Shown: positions 47,206-59,781, counted from the stretch's first letter. The stretch is 64,000 nucleotides of DNA from Pseudomonas izuensis (GCF_009861505.1 NZ_WTFT01000002.1:186001-250000); one strand, 5' to 3'. Numbers and translations are program-made. Notes: generated by a model from the letters alone, not told the origin.

Positions 47206-47589
47206 ATGACGGTTGCCCTGTGGTGCATTTTGATCGCGATTTTCCTGCCCTATGTCTGTACGGGCATCGCCAAGGCCAGTGGCGGTTATCGTCTGCAAGA
47301 CAACCATGACCCCCGGGACTTTCTGGAATCACTGAATGGTTTTGCCAGGCGTGCGCATGCGGCGCAATTGAACAGCTTCGAAGTGACACCGGCGTTTGCC
47401 GCGGCGGTGATCGTGGCGCACCTGGTTGGCAATGCCGAGCTGGTGACGATCAATGTGCTGTCGGTGTTGTTCATCACCAGTCGGCTGCTGTACATCATTT
47501 GCTACCTGGCGGACTGGGCGATATTGCGGTCATTGGTGTGGTTTGTGGGGATGGGGTTGATAGCTGCATTCTTTGTTGTGTCAGTCTGA
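47206..47589 (+). CDS. MAPEG family membrane protein
   Basis: A 127-residue four-helix protein of the MAPEG (membrane-associated eicosanoid/glutathione) family. It has KASGGYRLQDNHDPRDFLES near residue 24 and RAHAAQLNSFEVTPAFAAAV near 49, the central family motif. Bacterial members are largely uncharacterised; glutathione-linked activity is possible. ATG 47206 follows AAGAAGGACTGCTCT, 31 bases after the EamA gene, so the two may be cotranscribed. Confidence 0.9.
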   Translation: MTVALWCILIAIFLPYVCTGIAKASGGYRLQDNHDPRDFLESLNGFARRAHAAQLNSFEVTPAFAAAVIVAHLVGNAELVTINVLSVLFITSRLLYIICYLADWAILRSLVWFVGMGLIAAFFVVSV

Positions 47590-47611
47590 ATCCTTATTGC
47601 CGATAAGGGCC

Positions 47612-47679
47612 TCATCGCGAGCAGGCTCGCTCCCACAGGTTATGCACAACCCCTGTAGGAGCGAGCCTGCTCGCGATGG
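47612..47679. repeat. REP doublet, GAGCCTGCTCGCGA family
   Basis: TCATCGCGAGCAGGCTCGCT faces CTGTAGGAGCGAGCCTGCTC between convergent genes. Confidence 0.93.
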
Positions 47680-47702
47680 CTATCTAACGGCCAACGCTTG
47701 GT

Positions 47703-48887
47703 TCAGGGCTTGGTCTTCTCCGCATCAGCGACTTGAGGCACCTGCGGCAACGCCGCGCCTTTGGGCCAGAGCATCCAGATCTGCCCCTGTTGCTTCATGT
47801 CCCCGGCCAGTTGCCCGGCCGCATCGCCCGTACCCCAGAACAGGTCCGCGCGAACCTCGCCGGCAATCGCGCCGCCGGTGTCCTGCGCCGCTACCGGTCG
47901 CACCAGTGCGCTGCCGTCCGGTTTGGTGGTGGATAGCCACAACAGGCTGCCCAACGGAATGACCTTGCGATCCACTGCGGCGCTGTAACCCGCCGTCAAT
48001 GGCACGTTCAGCGAGCCGCGAGGCCCTTCATTGCTGTCGGGATTACGGGTGAAAAATACATAGCTGGGATTGCTGCCGAGCAGTTCCGGAATACGCGACG
48101 GATTGGCTTTGGCCCAGTTGCTGATCGCGCCCATGGTCACGTCTTCTTTCTTCAACTCGCCTTGCTCCACCAGCCAGCGTCCGATCGGTCGATACGGGTG
48201 GCCATTCTGGTCGGCGTAAGCGATGCGCAACTGACGGCCGCTGTCGAGCTGGATACGGCCCGAACCCTGGATTTGCAGGAACTGCAGGTTCATCGGATCG
48301 GTCAGCCAGGCCACCACCGGCGCCTTGACCCCTTTGGTTTCAATCGTTGCCGCATCGTCGTATGGCTTGAGCACGCGACCCTCGAGCCGGCCACGCAGGC
48401 GTTTGCCCTTGAGTTCCGGGTAGAGGCTGTCCAGGGCGACGATGATCATGTCTTCGGGCACGCCATACACCGGAATGTTCGCCGCCGCGGTCTGGGTCAG
48501 GCTGCCGGGGTAGACCGGCTCGTAGTAACCGGTGATCAGGCCGTTGGGGTTGTCGTTGGCGGCGCGCAGGCCGTAGACATCGAGGTTCTGCTTGAGAAAG
48601 CCGCGAATGTCGCCGGCCGTCTGCGGTACGTTGGCCGCCGCTGCGCAAGTGCCACCCCAGACCGGATCGGCCTTGAGTCGCGTGCAAGCGCTGCGCCATG
48701 AGCCGAAGCCGGCGACAAGGTCGTTGTCGGACACTGTCGGCAATGCTTCCCATGTGGCGCTGGAATAGGTGGCCAGGGCATGGGTCTTTGGCTGTTTGTT
48801 TTCGCCACCGGTGCAACCTGCGAGCAGGGCGACCATCGGCAGGGTCCAGGCCAGGCTGTAACGCCACGCCTTGAAACGGCTGTTCAT
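47703..48887 (-). CDS. mltA: membrane-bound lytic murein transglycosylase A
   Basis: A 394-residue outer-membrane lipoprotein that cleaves peptidoglycan glycan strands. It has a lipobox (VALLAGC, Cys near residue 25), the MltA beta-barrel segment GLITGYYEPVYPGSLTQTAA, then QFLQIQGSGRIQLDSG. It ends with the 3D domain, whose conserved acidic residues lie in AAQDTGGAIAGEVRADLFWG. ATG 48887 follows AAAGGA; a further upstream start would destroy the signal peptide. Confidence 0.95.
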   Translation of the reverse strand: MNSRFKAWRYSLAWTLPMVALLAGCTGGENKQPKTHALATYSSATWEALPTVSDNDLVAGFGSWRSACTRLKADPVWGGTCAAAANVPQTAGDIRGFLKQNLDVYGLRAANDNPNGLITGYYEPVYPGSLTQTAAANIPVYGVPEDMIIVALDSLYPELKGKRLRGRLEGRVLKPYDDAATIETKGVKAPVVAWLTDPMNLQFLQIQGSGRIQLDSGRQLRIAYADQNGHPYRPIGRWLVEQGELKKEDVTMGAISNWAKANPSRIPELLGSNPSYVFFTRNPDSNEGPRGSLNVPLTAGYSAAVDRKVIPLGSLLWLSTTKPDGSALVRPVAAQDTGGAIAGEVRADLFWGTGDAAGQLAGDMKQQGQIWMLWPKGAALPQVPQVADAEKTKP

Positions 48888-49015
48888 GGAGTAATTCCTT
48901 TGCCGGTTGCATGTGTGCTCCATGCGCGCATGCAACCCGTATTGATAATAGGGGTATTGGTGTTTGCCTGGGACGCGAGGATACTGGCCGCCGTCTCCCG
49001 TGACCTGAAGCCACC

Positions 49016-49465
49016 ATGACTCTTAAAAGACTTTCCGTTGTATTGCTGGCCTGCCTGACATTGTCCGCTTGCGGCGGTGTCGATCCCAATTCGCCGCTTG
49101 GTCAGCGCAAGGCCATTTTCAAGCAAATGCTCAAGACAGGCGAAGACCTGGGCGGCATGTTGCGTGGCCGTATTCCGTTCGATGGCCCGAAATTCGCTGA
49201 CGGCGCGGCGAAGCTCGACACGCTGTCCCATGAGCCATGGAAGCATTTCCCGCAAGTGCGTGAAGAGGACCACACCAGTGCCAAAAGCGATGTCTGGCAG
49301 CAGCAGGAGCGCTTCCAGGCAATGGCCCGTACCCTTGAAGCCGCCACTGGTGAGCTGGTGATTGTCAGCCAGGTTCAACCCTACAAGGCCAGCAACCTGG
49401 GGCCGGCGGTGCAGAAGGTCGAAGACGCTTGTAGTGCGTGCCATAAAAAGTTTCGGGATCATTGA
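49016..49465 (+). CDS. cytochrome c' family lipoprotein
   Basis: A 149-residue protein with a lipobox (LTLSAC, Cys near residue 19) and one haem site, CSACHKKF, six residues from the C-terminus. The four-helix layout with a C-terminal CxxCH and an N-terminal GQRKAIFKQM matches cytochrome c'/c556. It should be lipid-anchored in the periplasm rather than soluble, which is unusual for this class. Partner and role (electron transfer or NO binding) are unknown. Confidence 0.88.
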   Translation: MTLKRLSVVLLACLTLSACGGVDPNSPLGQRKAIFKQMLKTGEDLGGMLRGRIPFDGPKFADGAAKLDTLSHEPWKHFPQVREEDHTSAKSDVWQQQERFQAMARTLEAATGELVIVSQVQPYKASNLGPAVQKVEDACSACHKKFRDH

Positions 49466-49468
49466 AAT

Positions 49469-49542
49469 GTGTAGGAGCTGGCTTGCCAGCGAAGCTTTTG
49501 GCGCCCTCAAGGGCCTCTTCGCTGGCAAGCCAGCTCCTACAG
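49469..49542. repeat. REP doublet
   Basis: TGTAGGAGCTGGCTTGCCAG faces CTTCGCTGGCAAGCCAGCTC between convergent genes; its right arm touches the stop region of the DUF1090 gene. Confidence 0.92.
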
Positions 49543-49543
49543 G

Positions 49544-49939
49544 TCACTTGTCGAGTTCGTCGACGGCTTCCTGCAATTCCTTGCGGGACTCGGCCAGTTT
49601 GTCTTTGCGCTTGTTGATCTTCTCGGGATCGCCTTTTTTCATGGCCTTGTCGAGATCGGCCTGACGCTGGCTGACTTCGTGCTTGGCGGCGAGTACCTTG
49701 TTTTCCCGTTCTTTCTTCAGCGAGGCGTCGGTGCAGTTGGCGGTGACTTCGCTCAGGGCTTTTTCCAGGCCTGCCTGCTGCTCGGCATTGCCGTGGGACT
49801 TGGCCAGTTCGATCTGATTGATGATGCCTTGCTTCTTGGCGGCACAACCTGTCAGCCCCGGAGCTTCTTCGTCGGCCATCAGCGGGGTGGCCAACACACT
49901 GCAAAGGGTCAGCAGGGCGAGCGGTGAAAGAAATTTCAT
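49544..49939 (-). CDS. DUF1090 (YqjC-like) periplasmic protein
   Basis: A 131-residue secreted protein with a signal peptide (to about residue 22, LATPLMA). A mature helical, highly charged region contains GCAAKKQGIINQIELAKSHG, ANCTDASLKKERENKV and a Lys/Glu/Asp-rich coiled-coil C-terminus. This fits DUF1090/YqjC, whose function is unknown. ATG 49939 follows ATGGAGCTTTT; the frame upstream of it is not supported. Confidence 0.88.
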   Translation of the reverse strand: MKFLSPLALLTLCSVLATPLMADEEAPGLTGCAAKKQGIINQIELAKSHGNAEQQAGLEKALSEVTANCTDASLKKERENKVLAAKHEVSQRQADLDKAMKKGDPEKINKRKDKLAESRKELQEAVDELDK

Positions 49940-50037
49940 AAAAGCTCCATGTGAAAAGGCAATCGGGTCGATGCGGCGATGGTTGTTCGAGCCCATCGGT
50001 ACCAGAGGGTTCCCGGACGCCAAGGCATCGCCGGTCG

Positions 50038-51732
<1,695 letters not shown>

Positions 51733-51819
51733 TCAGTGGGGTGTTTGAAGGCTAGGTCAGTAAGGGTTGGCGCGATGAATGGGTGTTTTGCCGGATATTT
51801 TTGCTGGCGCGGCCGGCCT

Positions 51820-51912
51820 CTTCGCGGGCAAGCCCGCTCCCACAGAGATCGTTGGAGTGTTCAAATTTTGCGGACGACGCAGGTCCTGTGGGAGCGGGCT
51901 TGCCCGCGAAGG
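51820..51912. repeat. REP doublet, GGGCTTGCCCGC family
   Basis: CTTCGCGGGCAAGCCCGCTC faces CTGTGGGAGCGGGCTTGCCC between the metK terminator and ligB. Confidence 0.92.
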
Positions 51913-51941
51913 GGGCGACACGGTCTCAAGCGAAAGACAAT

Positions 51942-51976
51942 AAAAAGCCCCGCACGGCAAACCGTGCGGGGCTTTT
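51942..51976 (-). terminator. rho-independent terminator after metK
   Basis: The stem AAGCCCCGCACGG / CCGTGCGGGGCTT with a short loop is followed by a T run on the minus strand, about 20 bases after the metK stop. Confidence 0.93.
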
Positions 51977-51994
51977 GGTACAGCCGGGGAAGTC

Positions 51995-53185
<1,191 letters not shown>

Positions 53186-53203
53186 CTCGATGTTTTCCTG
53201 AAA

Positions 53204-54199
53204 TTACCGATGGTGAGTGTCGCCAGCCGGCCGCTGAAAATGGCGGACCTGGATCTGGAAACCATTACGTAAGCCTACATAGAGGCTTTCCCCGGGAACG
53301 AGTCCCGCAGCGGTGGCCCAACGGGCCAGATCGTCCTGTTCAAACCCCAACCAGAGATCACCGCAGGCTTCCCTGGCCCAACTCTGGTTGTGGCTACATA
53401 ACTCTGTCACTAACAGGCTACCGCCTGGTTGCAGCAAATTGGCCATGTGCCCAAGGGCATCGGCCGGTGCGGCGAAATGGTGAAGCACCATGTTCAGTAC
53501 CACGCAATCGGCCTTGAGACTCACACCGTTCAAGGCATCGGCCAATTGCAGGCTGACGTTGGTCAGCATTTGGCGTTCGCACACCTGGCGTGCCAGTTCA
53601 AGCATCGCCTGGCTGTTGTCCAGCGCCGTGACCTGGGTGAAGCGGCGCGCCAGTTCCGGTAGAAACGCGCCGTCTCCGGGGCCGACCTCGATGGCTGTGG
53701 CGCCTTCGCTGAAACTCAGCTTGTCGAGCAAGGCCACCACGCTATCGCGATATTGTGGCAGGCCGGCGATCAAGTCTTGCTGGGCGCGGAATTTTTCCGC
53801 GACCCGTGAGAAAAAGTCCTGACTGGCCGCTGCCCGTTTGCCATGGACCTGAGCGATCCGCGACTGCACATCGGCCGGCAGGGTCAGGTCGTCCACCTCT
53901 TCGAGCAAGGCAGCGTGCAGCTTGCCGCCCAGCAGATCAGTGTGGGGCAGGGCGCGACGGTAAAAAATCGCATTGCCTTCACGGCGGGTCGCCACCAGGC
54001 CGGCCTGGGCCAATACCTTAAGGTGATGGCTCATGCCTGACTGACCGATACCGAAGATCTGCGCCAGTTCCAGCACACCAAACGAATCGTTGGCCAGTGC
54101 GCGCAATACATTCAAGCGCAGAGGATCGCCGCCGGCCTTGCACAGGGCCGCCAGCTCATCGCAATCGTCATGGCGAATGGAAGGCACGCGTAAATTCAT
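53204..54199 (-). CDS. ArsR-type regulator fused to a SAM-dependent methyltransferase domain
   Basis: A 331-residue fusion. Residues about 10-95 form an ArsR winged helix (RLNVLRALANDSFGVLELAQ, then IFGIGQSGMSHHLKVLAQAG). From about residue 150 a class I methyltransferase fold follows, with motif I AIEVGPGDGAFLPELA near 168. This architecture is that of SahR-like regulators described in proteobacteria, which respond to SAH and control the methionine cycle. Position directly upstream of metK supports that role. A perfect palindrome lies 39 bases upstream of its ATG and is the likely operator (inference). Confidence 0.88.
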   Translation of the reverse strand: MNLRVPSIRHDDCDELAALCKAGGDPLRLNVLRALANDSFGVLELAQIFGIGQSGMSHHLKVLAQAGLVATRREGNAIFYRRALPHTDLLGGKLHAALLEEVDDLTLPADVQSRIAQVHGKRAAASQDFFSRVAEKFRAQQDLIAGLPQYRDSVVALLDKLSFSEGATAIEVGPGDGAFLPELARRFTQVTALDNSQAMLELARQVCERQMLTNVSLQLADALNGVSLKADCVVLNMVLHHFAAPADALGHMANLLQPGGSLLVTELCSHNQSWAREACGDLWLGFEQDDLARWATAAGLVPGESLYVGLRNGFQIQVRHFQRPAGDTHHR

Positions 54200-54237
54200 A
54201 AGGCCGGCAGTCTAGTCACGCGCCGGAAGCACCGCAA

Positions 54238-54267
54238 GAGCAATATCAAAAAGTTTTGATATTGCTC
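54238..54267. promoter_or_regulatory. perfect 30-base palindrome, candidate operator
   Basis: GAGCAATATCAAAA, centre AG, then TTTTGATATTGCTC: both 14-base arms match exactly. It lies between the divergent ArsR-methyltransferase gene (39 bases away) and tkt (about 205 bases away). It is best explained as the binding site of that regulator, controlling its own operon with metK and perhaps tkt. The dyad is seen; binding is inferred. Confidence 0.75.
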
Positions 54268-54471
54268 GATAGATGGCACTTCTTAACGTTACGTTCAGTC
54301 AACAAACGAATGGCGGAAAGGTTTCACCCGCCGAAACCGTCGTTATCCATTGGAAAAACGCCTTCATATGACTATCTGTCATTGCCCCGAAGCGTCTCGG
54401 TGAGGGAAAATGCTCGCCTTTTTTCCGTTTCGTTTATTCACTCTTGTTTCAGAATCCCCAGGAGAACAGCG

Positions 54472-56469
54472 ATGCCTAGCCGTCGTGAGCGTGCCAACGC
54501 CATTCGTGCCCTCAGCATGGATGCCGTGCAAAAAGCCAACAGCGGCCATCCCGGTGCCCCTATGGGTATGGCGGATATCGCCGAAGTGCTTTGGCGCGAC
54601 TACCTCAAGCACAACCCGAGCAATCCATCGTTCGCCGACCGTGACCGCTTCGTGCTGTCCAACGGTCATGGCTCGATGCTCATCTACTCGCTGCTGCACC
54701 TGACCGGCTACGACCTGTCGATCGATGACCTGAAGCAGTTCCGCCAACTGCACAGCCGCACGCCAGGTCACCCGGAACTCGGCTACACCCCGGGCGTTGA
54801 AACCACCACCGGCCCACTGGGTCAGGGTCTGGCCAACGCCGTGGGTTTTGCCCTGGCTGAAAAAGTCATGGCGGCACAATTCAACCGTCCCGGCCACAAT
54901 ATCGTCGACCACCACACCTACGTGTTCCTGGGTGATGGCTGCATGATGGAGGGCATTTCCCACGAAGTCGCTTCCCTGGCCGGCACTCTGGGCCTGGGCA
55001 AGCTGATTGCCTTCTACGATGACAACGGCATCTCCATCGACGGCGAAGTCGAAGGCTGGTTCACCGATGACACGCCGAAGCGTTTCGAGTCCTACAACTG
55101 GCAAGTGATCCGCAATGTCGACGGTCACGACCCGGAAGAGATCAAGATCGCCATCGAGACTGCACGCAAAAGTTCGCAGCCAACCCTGATCTGCTGCAAG
55201 ACCACCATCGGTTTCGGCTCGCCGAACAAGCAAGGCAAGGAAGACTGCCACGGCGCCCCGCTGGGTGACGCGGAAATCGCCCTGACCCGTGAAGCCTTGA
55301 AGTGGAATCACGGTCCATTCGAAATCCCGGCCGACATCTATGCCGAGTGGGATGCCAAGGAAGCCGGTCGCGCGGTCGAAGCCGAGTGGGATCAGCGTTT
55401 CGCAGCCTACTCCGCTGCCTTCCCTGCCGAAGCCAACGAGCTGGTTCGTCGTCTGAGCGGCGAGCTGCCGGCCGACTTCTCCGAGAAGGCCGACGCCTAC
55501 ATCGCCGAAGTGGCGGCCAAGGGCGAAACCATCGCCAGCCGCAAAGCCAGCCAGAACGCCCTGAACGCGTTTGGCCCGCTGCTGCCGGAGTTCCTCGGCG
55601 GTTCGGCCGACCTGGCCGGTTCCAACCTGACCCTGTGGAAAGGCTGCAAAGGCGTCACCGCTGAAGACGCCAGCGGCAACTACATGTACTACGGCGTGCG
55701 CGAGTTCGGCATGACCGCCATCATGAACGGCGTCGCCCTGCACGGCGGCCTGGTGCCTTACGGCGCGACCTTCCTGATGTTCATGGAATACGCCCGCAAT
55801 GCCGTGCGCATGTCGGCCCTGATGAAGCAGCGTGTGATCCACGTCTACACCCACGACTCCATCGGTCTGGGCGAAGACGGCCCGACTCACCAGCCAATCG
55901 AGCAACTGGCCAGCCTGCGCTGCACGCCGAACCTCGATACCTGGCGTCCCGCCGATGCCGTTGAATCGGCGGTGTGCTGGAAATACGCGCTGGAGCGCAA
56001 GGACGGTCCTTCGGCCCTGATCTTCTCGCGTCAGAACCTGCAGCATCAAACCCGCAATGCCTTGCAGATCGGTGATATCAGCCGTGGCGGCTACGTGTTG
56101 AAGGATTGCGCTGGCGAGCCTGAGCTGATCCTGATTGCGACCGGTTCGGAAGTCGGCCTGGCCGTTCAAGCCTTCGACAAACTGACCGAGCAGGGCCGCA
56201 AGGTGCGTGTGGTTTCCATGCCTTGCACCAGCGTGTTCGACGCCCAGGATGCCGGCTACAAGCAATCGGTCCTGCCGTTGCAGGTCAGCGCCCGTATCGC
56301 CATCGAGGCTTCCCACGCCGACTACTGGTACAAGTACGTCGGCCTGGAAGGTCGCGTGATCGGCATGACCACCTACGGCGAGTCGGCGCCTGCTTCGGCC
56401 TTGTTCGAAGAGTTCGGCTTCACCCTGGAAAACATCCTGGGTCAGGCTGAAGAGCTGCTGGAAGACTAA
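54472..56469 (+). CDS. tkt: transketolase
   Basis: A 665-residue thiamine diphosphate enzyme of the pentose phosphate pathway. It begins with family residues [20 protein letters not shown], then [17 protein letters not shown]. It has the ThDP/Mg motif [19 protein letters not shown] near residue 150, [19 protein letters not shown] near 463 and a C-terminal regulatory domain. The frame opens upstream, but ATG 54472 follows CAGGAGAACAGCG. It heads tkt-epd-pgk-lipoproteins-fba, a standard pseudomonad order. Confidence 0.96.
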   Translation: MPSRRERANAIRALSMDAVQKANSGHPGAPMGMADIAEVLWRDYLKHNPSNPSFADRDRFVLSNGHGSMLIYSLLHLTGYDLSIDDLKQFRQLHSRTPGHPELGYTPGVETTTGPLGQGLANAVGFALAEKVMAAQFNRPGHNIVDHHTYVFLGDGCMMEGISHEVASLAGTLGLGKLIAFYDDNGISIDGEVEGWFTDDTPKRFESYNWQVIRNVDGHDPEEIKIAIETARKSSQPTLICCKTTIGFGSPNKQGKEDCHGAPLGDAEIALTREALKWNHGPFEIPADIYAEWDAKEAGRAVEAEWDQRFAAYSAAFPAEANELVRRLSGELPADFSEKADAYIAEVAAKGETIASRKASQNALNAFGPLLPEFLGGSADLAGSNLTLWKGCKGVTAEDASGNYMYYGVREFGMTAIMNGVALHGGLVPYGATFLMFMEYARNAVRMSALMKQRVIHVYTHDSIGLGEDGPTHQPIEQLASLRCTPNLDTWRPADAVESAVCWKYALERKDGPSALIFSRQNLQHQTRNALQIGDISRGGYVLKDCAGEPELILIATGSEVGLAVQAFDKLTEQGRKVRVVSMPCTSVFDAQDAGYKQSVLPLQVSARIAIEASHADYWYKYVGLEGRVIGMTTYGESAPASALFEEFGFTLENILGQAEELLED

Positions 56470-56499
56470 GTTCAGGGTATGTATTGCCTGTTCTGACGC

Positions 56500-56580
56500 C
56501 ATCGCGGCGGTGCGGCGATCCGACAAGCCTTGCTCCCACGGATTTCATAGCCCTGTGGGAGCAAGGCTTGCCCGCGATGA
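56500..56580. repeat. REP doublet with a disrupted left arm
   Basis: The right arm CTGTGGGAGCAAGGCTTGCC, then CGCGATG, is intact. The left side reads CCATCGCG, an unrelated stretch of about 18 bases, then CAAGCCTTGCTCCCAC, as if a REP arm had been split. Confidence 0.8.
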
Positions 56581-56635
56581 CAATGGAACATTCAACGCTG
56601 CAATGACAGATTCACCACGGTAATCGAGAACCCCC

Positions 56636-57691
56636 ATGCCTCAACCGCGTCCCTACAAAGTTGCACTCAACGGCTACGGCCGGATTGGTCGTTGCGTCTT
56701 GCGTGCGTTGTTCGAGCGAGGCTCGACGGCAGGGTTTGAGATTGTCGCGATCAACGATCTGGCCGACATGGCCAGCATCGAATACCTGACACGTTTTGAC
56801 TCCACCCACGGGCGCTTTCCCGGTGAGGTGAAGGTCGATGGCGATTGTCTGCATATTAATGGCAACTGCGTGAAGGTCCTGCGCAGTGCCACCCCCGAAG
56901 GCATCGATTGGGCGTCCCTGGGCGTCGATCTGGTGCTGGAATGCTCCGGCGCTTACCACACCCGTGCCGACGGCCAGCGTTTTCTCGAGGCCGGCGCGCC
57001 ACGCGTGCTGTTTTCCCAGCCGATGGCCAGCGAGTCGGATGTCGACGCCACCATCGTCTACGGCGTGAACCAGGAGTGCCTGACCGGTGACGAGCTGTTG
57101 GTGTCCAATGCCTCCTGCACCACCAACTGCGGCGTGCCGTTGTTGCGCCTGCTCGATCAGGCGATCGGCCTGGAGTATGTGTCGATCACCACGATTCACT
57201 CGGCGATGAACGATCAGCCGGTGATCGACGCCTATCACCACGAAGACTTGCGTCGCACCCGTTCGGCGTTCCAGTCGGTGATCCCGGTGTCCACCGGTCT
57301 GGCGCGCGGCATCGAACGCCTGTTGCCGGAACTTGCCGGGAGAATTCAGGCCAAAGCCGTACGTGTGCCGACGGTCAACGTGTCTTGCCTCGATATTACG
57401 ATGCAGACCGTGAGCGATACCGACGCCACCGAGGTCAACCGGATCCTGCGCGAGGCTGCCACCAGCGGCCCGCTCAAGGGTCTGCTGGCCTATACCGAGC
57501 TACCCCATGCAAGCTGTGATTTTAATCACGACCCACATTCGGCGATCGTCGATGCCAGTCAGACCCGCGTTTCCGGCCCACGGCTGGTGAACATCCTGGC
57601 CTGGTTCGACAACGAATGGGGTTTTGCCAACCGAATGCTGGATGTTGCAGAGCACTATCTGCAAACAGCGAATCCACCCACTGCTCTCTAA
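56636..57691 (+). CDS. epd: erythrose-4-phosphate dehydrogenase
   Basis: A 351-residue GAPDH-family enzyme that oxidises erythrose 4-phosphate on the way to pyridoxal phosphate. The NAD-binding start is [17 protein letters not shown]; the catalytic cysteine is C161 in [14 protein letters not shown], with the partner His in [13 protein letters not shown]. The MNDQP and THGRFPG variations, together with its place between tkt and pgk, favour Epd over a glycolytic GapA. Confidence 0.9.
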   Translation: MPQPRPYKVALNGYGRIGRCVLRALFERGSTAGFEIVAINDLADMASIEYLTRFDSTHGRFPGEVKVDGDCLHINGNCVKVLRSATPEGIDWASLGVDLVLECSGAYHTRADGQRFLEAGAPRVLFSQPMASESDVDATIVYGVNQECLTGDELLVSNASCTTNCGVPLLRLLDQAIGLEYVSITTIHSAMNDQPVIDAYHHEDLRRTRSAFQSVIPVSTGLARGIERLLPELAGRIQAKAVRVPTVNVSCLDITMQTVSDTDATEVNRILREAATSGPLKGLLAYTELPHASCDFNHDPHSAIVDASQTRVSGPRLVNILAWFDNEWGFANRMLDVAEHYLQTANPPTAL

Positions 57692-57716
57692 ATCAGTAAC
57701 CCAGGAAATGCGACCC

Positions 57717-58880
57717 ATGACCGTGTTGAAGATGACCGACCTCGATCTGCAAGGTAAGCGCGTACTGATCCGCGAAGACCTCAACGTCCCGGTGAAGGAC
57801 GGTGTAGTCACCAGCGATGCGCGAATCCTGGCTTCGCTGCCGACCATCAAGCTGGCCCTGGAAAAAGGCGCGGCAGTGATGGTTTGCTCGCACCTTGGCC
57901 GTCCGACCGAAGGTGAGTTCTCCGCCGAAAACAGCCTAAAGCCAGTCGCTGACTACCTGAGCAAGGCCTTGGGCCGCGAAGTGCCGCTGGTGGCTGACTA
58001 CCTGGGCGGCGTCGACGTGAAAGCCGGCGACATCGTGTTGTTCGAAAACGTGCGCTTCAACAAGGGCGAGAAAAAGAACGCCGATGAACTGGCCAAGCAA
58101 TACGCTGCCCTGTGCGACGTGTTCGTGATGGACGCCTTCGGCACCGCGCACCGTGCCGAGGGTTCGACGCATGGTGTAGCCAAGTTCGCCAAAATCGCAG
58201 CGGCAGGCCCGTTGCTGGCGGCCGAACTGGATGCACTGGGCAAGGCCCTGGGCGCACCGGCCCAGCCGATGGCTGCCATCGTTGCCGGTTCCAAGGTGTC
58301 GACCAAACTCGACGTACTGAACAGCCTGAGCCAGATCTGTGATCAGTTGATCGTCGGCGGCGGCATCGCCAATACCTTCCTGGCGGCTGCCGGTCATCCG
58401 GTCGGCAAATCCCTGTACGAGCCTGACCTGCTGGACACCGCCCGTACCATCGCCGCCAAAGTCAGCGTTCCGCTGCCGGTGGACGTGGTGGTTGCCAAGG
58501 AATTCGCCGAAAGCGCCGCGGCCACCGTGAAGCTGATCGCTGACGTGGCAGCCGACGACATGATCCTGGACATCGGCCCGCAGACCGCAGCGAACTTCGC
58601 CGAACTGCTGAAATCGTCGAAAACCATCCTGTGGAACGGTCCGGTCGGCGTGTTCGAATTCGACCAGTTCGGCAACGGCACCAAGGTACTGGCCCAGGCC
58701 ATCGCCGACAGCGCGGCATTCTCCATCGCTGGCGGTGGCGACACCCTGGCCGCCATCGACAAATATGGCGTTGCCGAGCAGATCTCCTACATTTCTACCG
58801 GTGGCGGCGCGTTCCTCGAATTCGTCGAAGGCAAAGTGCTGCCAGCCGTTGAAGTCCTGGAAAGCCGGGCAAAGGCCTGA
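57717..58880 (+). CDS. pgk: phosphoglycerate kinase
   Basis: A 387-residue two-domain kinase of glycolysis. It has [15 protein letters not shown] at the N-terminus, [15 protein letters not shown] near residue 59, [19 protein letters not shown] near 105 and [13 protein letters not shown] near the end. ATG 57717 follows AGGAAATGCGACC. It lies 25 bases after epd. Confidence 0.97.
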   Translation: MTVLKMTDLDLQGKRVLIREDLNVPVKDGVVTSDARILASLPTIKLALEKGAAVMVCSHLGRPTEGEFSAENSLKPVADYLSKALGREVPLVADYLGGVDVKAGDIVLFENVRFNKGEKKNADELAKQYAALCDVFVMDAFGTAHRAEGSTHGVAKFAKIAAAGPLLAAELDALGKALGAPAQPMAAIVAGSKVSTKLDVLNSLSQICDQLIVGGGIANTFLAAAGHPVGKSLYEPDLLDTARTIAAKVSVPLPVDVVVAKEFAESAAATVKLIADVAADDMILDIGPQTAANFAELLKSSKTILWNGPVGVFEFDQFGNGTKVLAQAIADSAAFSIAGGGDTLAAIDKYGVAEQISYISTGGGAFLEFVEGKVLPAVEVLESRAKA

Positions 58881-58915
58881 GGCTCGCCCGTTTGGCCAGG
58901 CAAGGGAGTGTTCAT

Positions 58916-59137
58916 ATGGTCAAGACGTTAGCGCTGTTGATCGTCGCGGGTTCGCTGGCGGCTTGCGGGAGTAACCCGAAAGCCACACCGGAACCCGCGC
59001 CGGCTGCGTCGCCGAATGGCTGCTACCAGGCCGACTGGCAGGCGGAAACCAATCCGGTGCTCAACAAGCGTTCCGGGCCTGAAGGCCTGGACAAATACGA
59101 GACACAGACTCCCGCCAAGGAACATGGTTGTCCGTGA
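58916..59137 (+). CDS. small putative lipoprotein, 73 residues
   Basis: A short gene with a good ribosome site (AAGGGAGTGTTCAT before ATG 58916). The product has a lipobox (SLAAC, Cys near residue 17) followed by a Pro/Ala linker and a small mature part with two cysteines (NGCYQADW and EHGCP) that could form a disulfide. I do not recognise its function. It sits 35 bases after pgk, in what is probably the same transcription unit, a position I also recall for a hypothetical in P. aeruginosa. Confidence 0.8.
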   Translation: MVKTLALLIVAGSLAACGSNPKATPEPAPAASPNGCYQADWQAETNPVLNKRSGPEGLDKYETQTPAKEHGCP

Positions 59138-59193
59138 CGGGTCTGACTCTTTACTCAGGGCCGGTAGCGTGCGCCGCCGGTCGAGGAACACGG

Positions 59194-59526
59194 ATGAAAG
59201 GTTTTATCGCCATTACGGCACTGGTCCTGCTGGCGGGGTGCGCCAACCTAAACCCGTTCCAGTCGTCCGCCCCGGCTGACAACTGGACCACCTGGACCTG
59301 TGACAGCCAGGCCAAGGTGCTCTGGCGCTACACCGACGACAGCCGCAGGGAGGTCGACGTGCGACTGGGTGGGGCCGATCAGGTCTACCGCTTGAAGCAG
59401 GAGCCCGGTGCGTCGGGATCGCTGTATAGCGACAACATGCTGGCGTTTCACATAAAAGGTGAGGAAGGCCTGGTTTACTGGGTTGCCACCAATGATTTGA
59501 TTGGCCGTGGCTGTAAAGCGCAATAA
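59194..59526 (+). CDS. MliC-like lipoprotein (C-type lysozyme inhibitor family)
   Basis: A 110-residue lipoprotein. The lipobox is VLLAGC (Cys near residue 16); the mature part is a MliC-type beta-barrel with WTCDSQAKVLWRYTDDSR and a terminal GCKAQ, whose cysteines would form the family disulfide. Family members bind and inhibit c-type lysozymes in the periplasm. ATG 59194 follows GAGGAACACGG. Inhibitor activity is inferred from the fold only. Confidence 0.85.
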   Translation: MKGFIAITALVLLAGCANLNPFQSSAPADNWTTWTCDSQAKVLWRYTDDSRREVDVRLGGADQVYRLKQEPGASGSLYSDNMLAFHIKGEEGLVYWVATNDLIGRGCKAQ

Positions 59527-59546
59527 CACGGAGCCGACGCTAAACC

Positions 59547-59640
59547 CTGTGGGAGCAAAGCTTGCTCGCGATGAGGCCGGTACATTCAATATATGTGTCG
59601 GCAGTTACACCGCTATCGCGAGCAAGCTTTGCTCCTACAG
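59547..59640. repeat. REP doublet, GCAAAGCTTGCTCGCGA family
   Basis: CTGTGGGAGCAAAGCTTGCT faces TATCGCGAGCAAGCTTTGCT, before the fba promoter region. Confidence 0.93.
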
Positions 59641-59781
59641 GTTCTGCGTCGATGTTCAGATTTGTGCGTAACACCGAATTCGCAGGCCGGATTAACCCCC
59701 GATCTGCAATAACTTGAATAGCCGCCGCCGCTCCGGCAGGCTGGCACGATTAACGACCCTCAACCGGGAGAGACACACACA

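Noticed and set aside
48162..48701. 179-codon plus-strand open frame
   Set aside because: It is antisense to mltA, whose lipobox and 3D domain are clear.
53186..53203. possible SAM riboswitch before metK
   Set aside because: The gap to the upstream regulator gene is only 18 bases, too short for an aptamer.
54379..56526. 715-codon minus-strand open frame
   Set aside because: It is antisense to transketolase.
56636..57691. glycolytic GapA assignment
   Set aside because: Motif variations and the tkt-epd-pgk order favour erythrose-4-phosphate dehydrogenase, although sequence alone cannot exclude some GAPDH activity.
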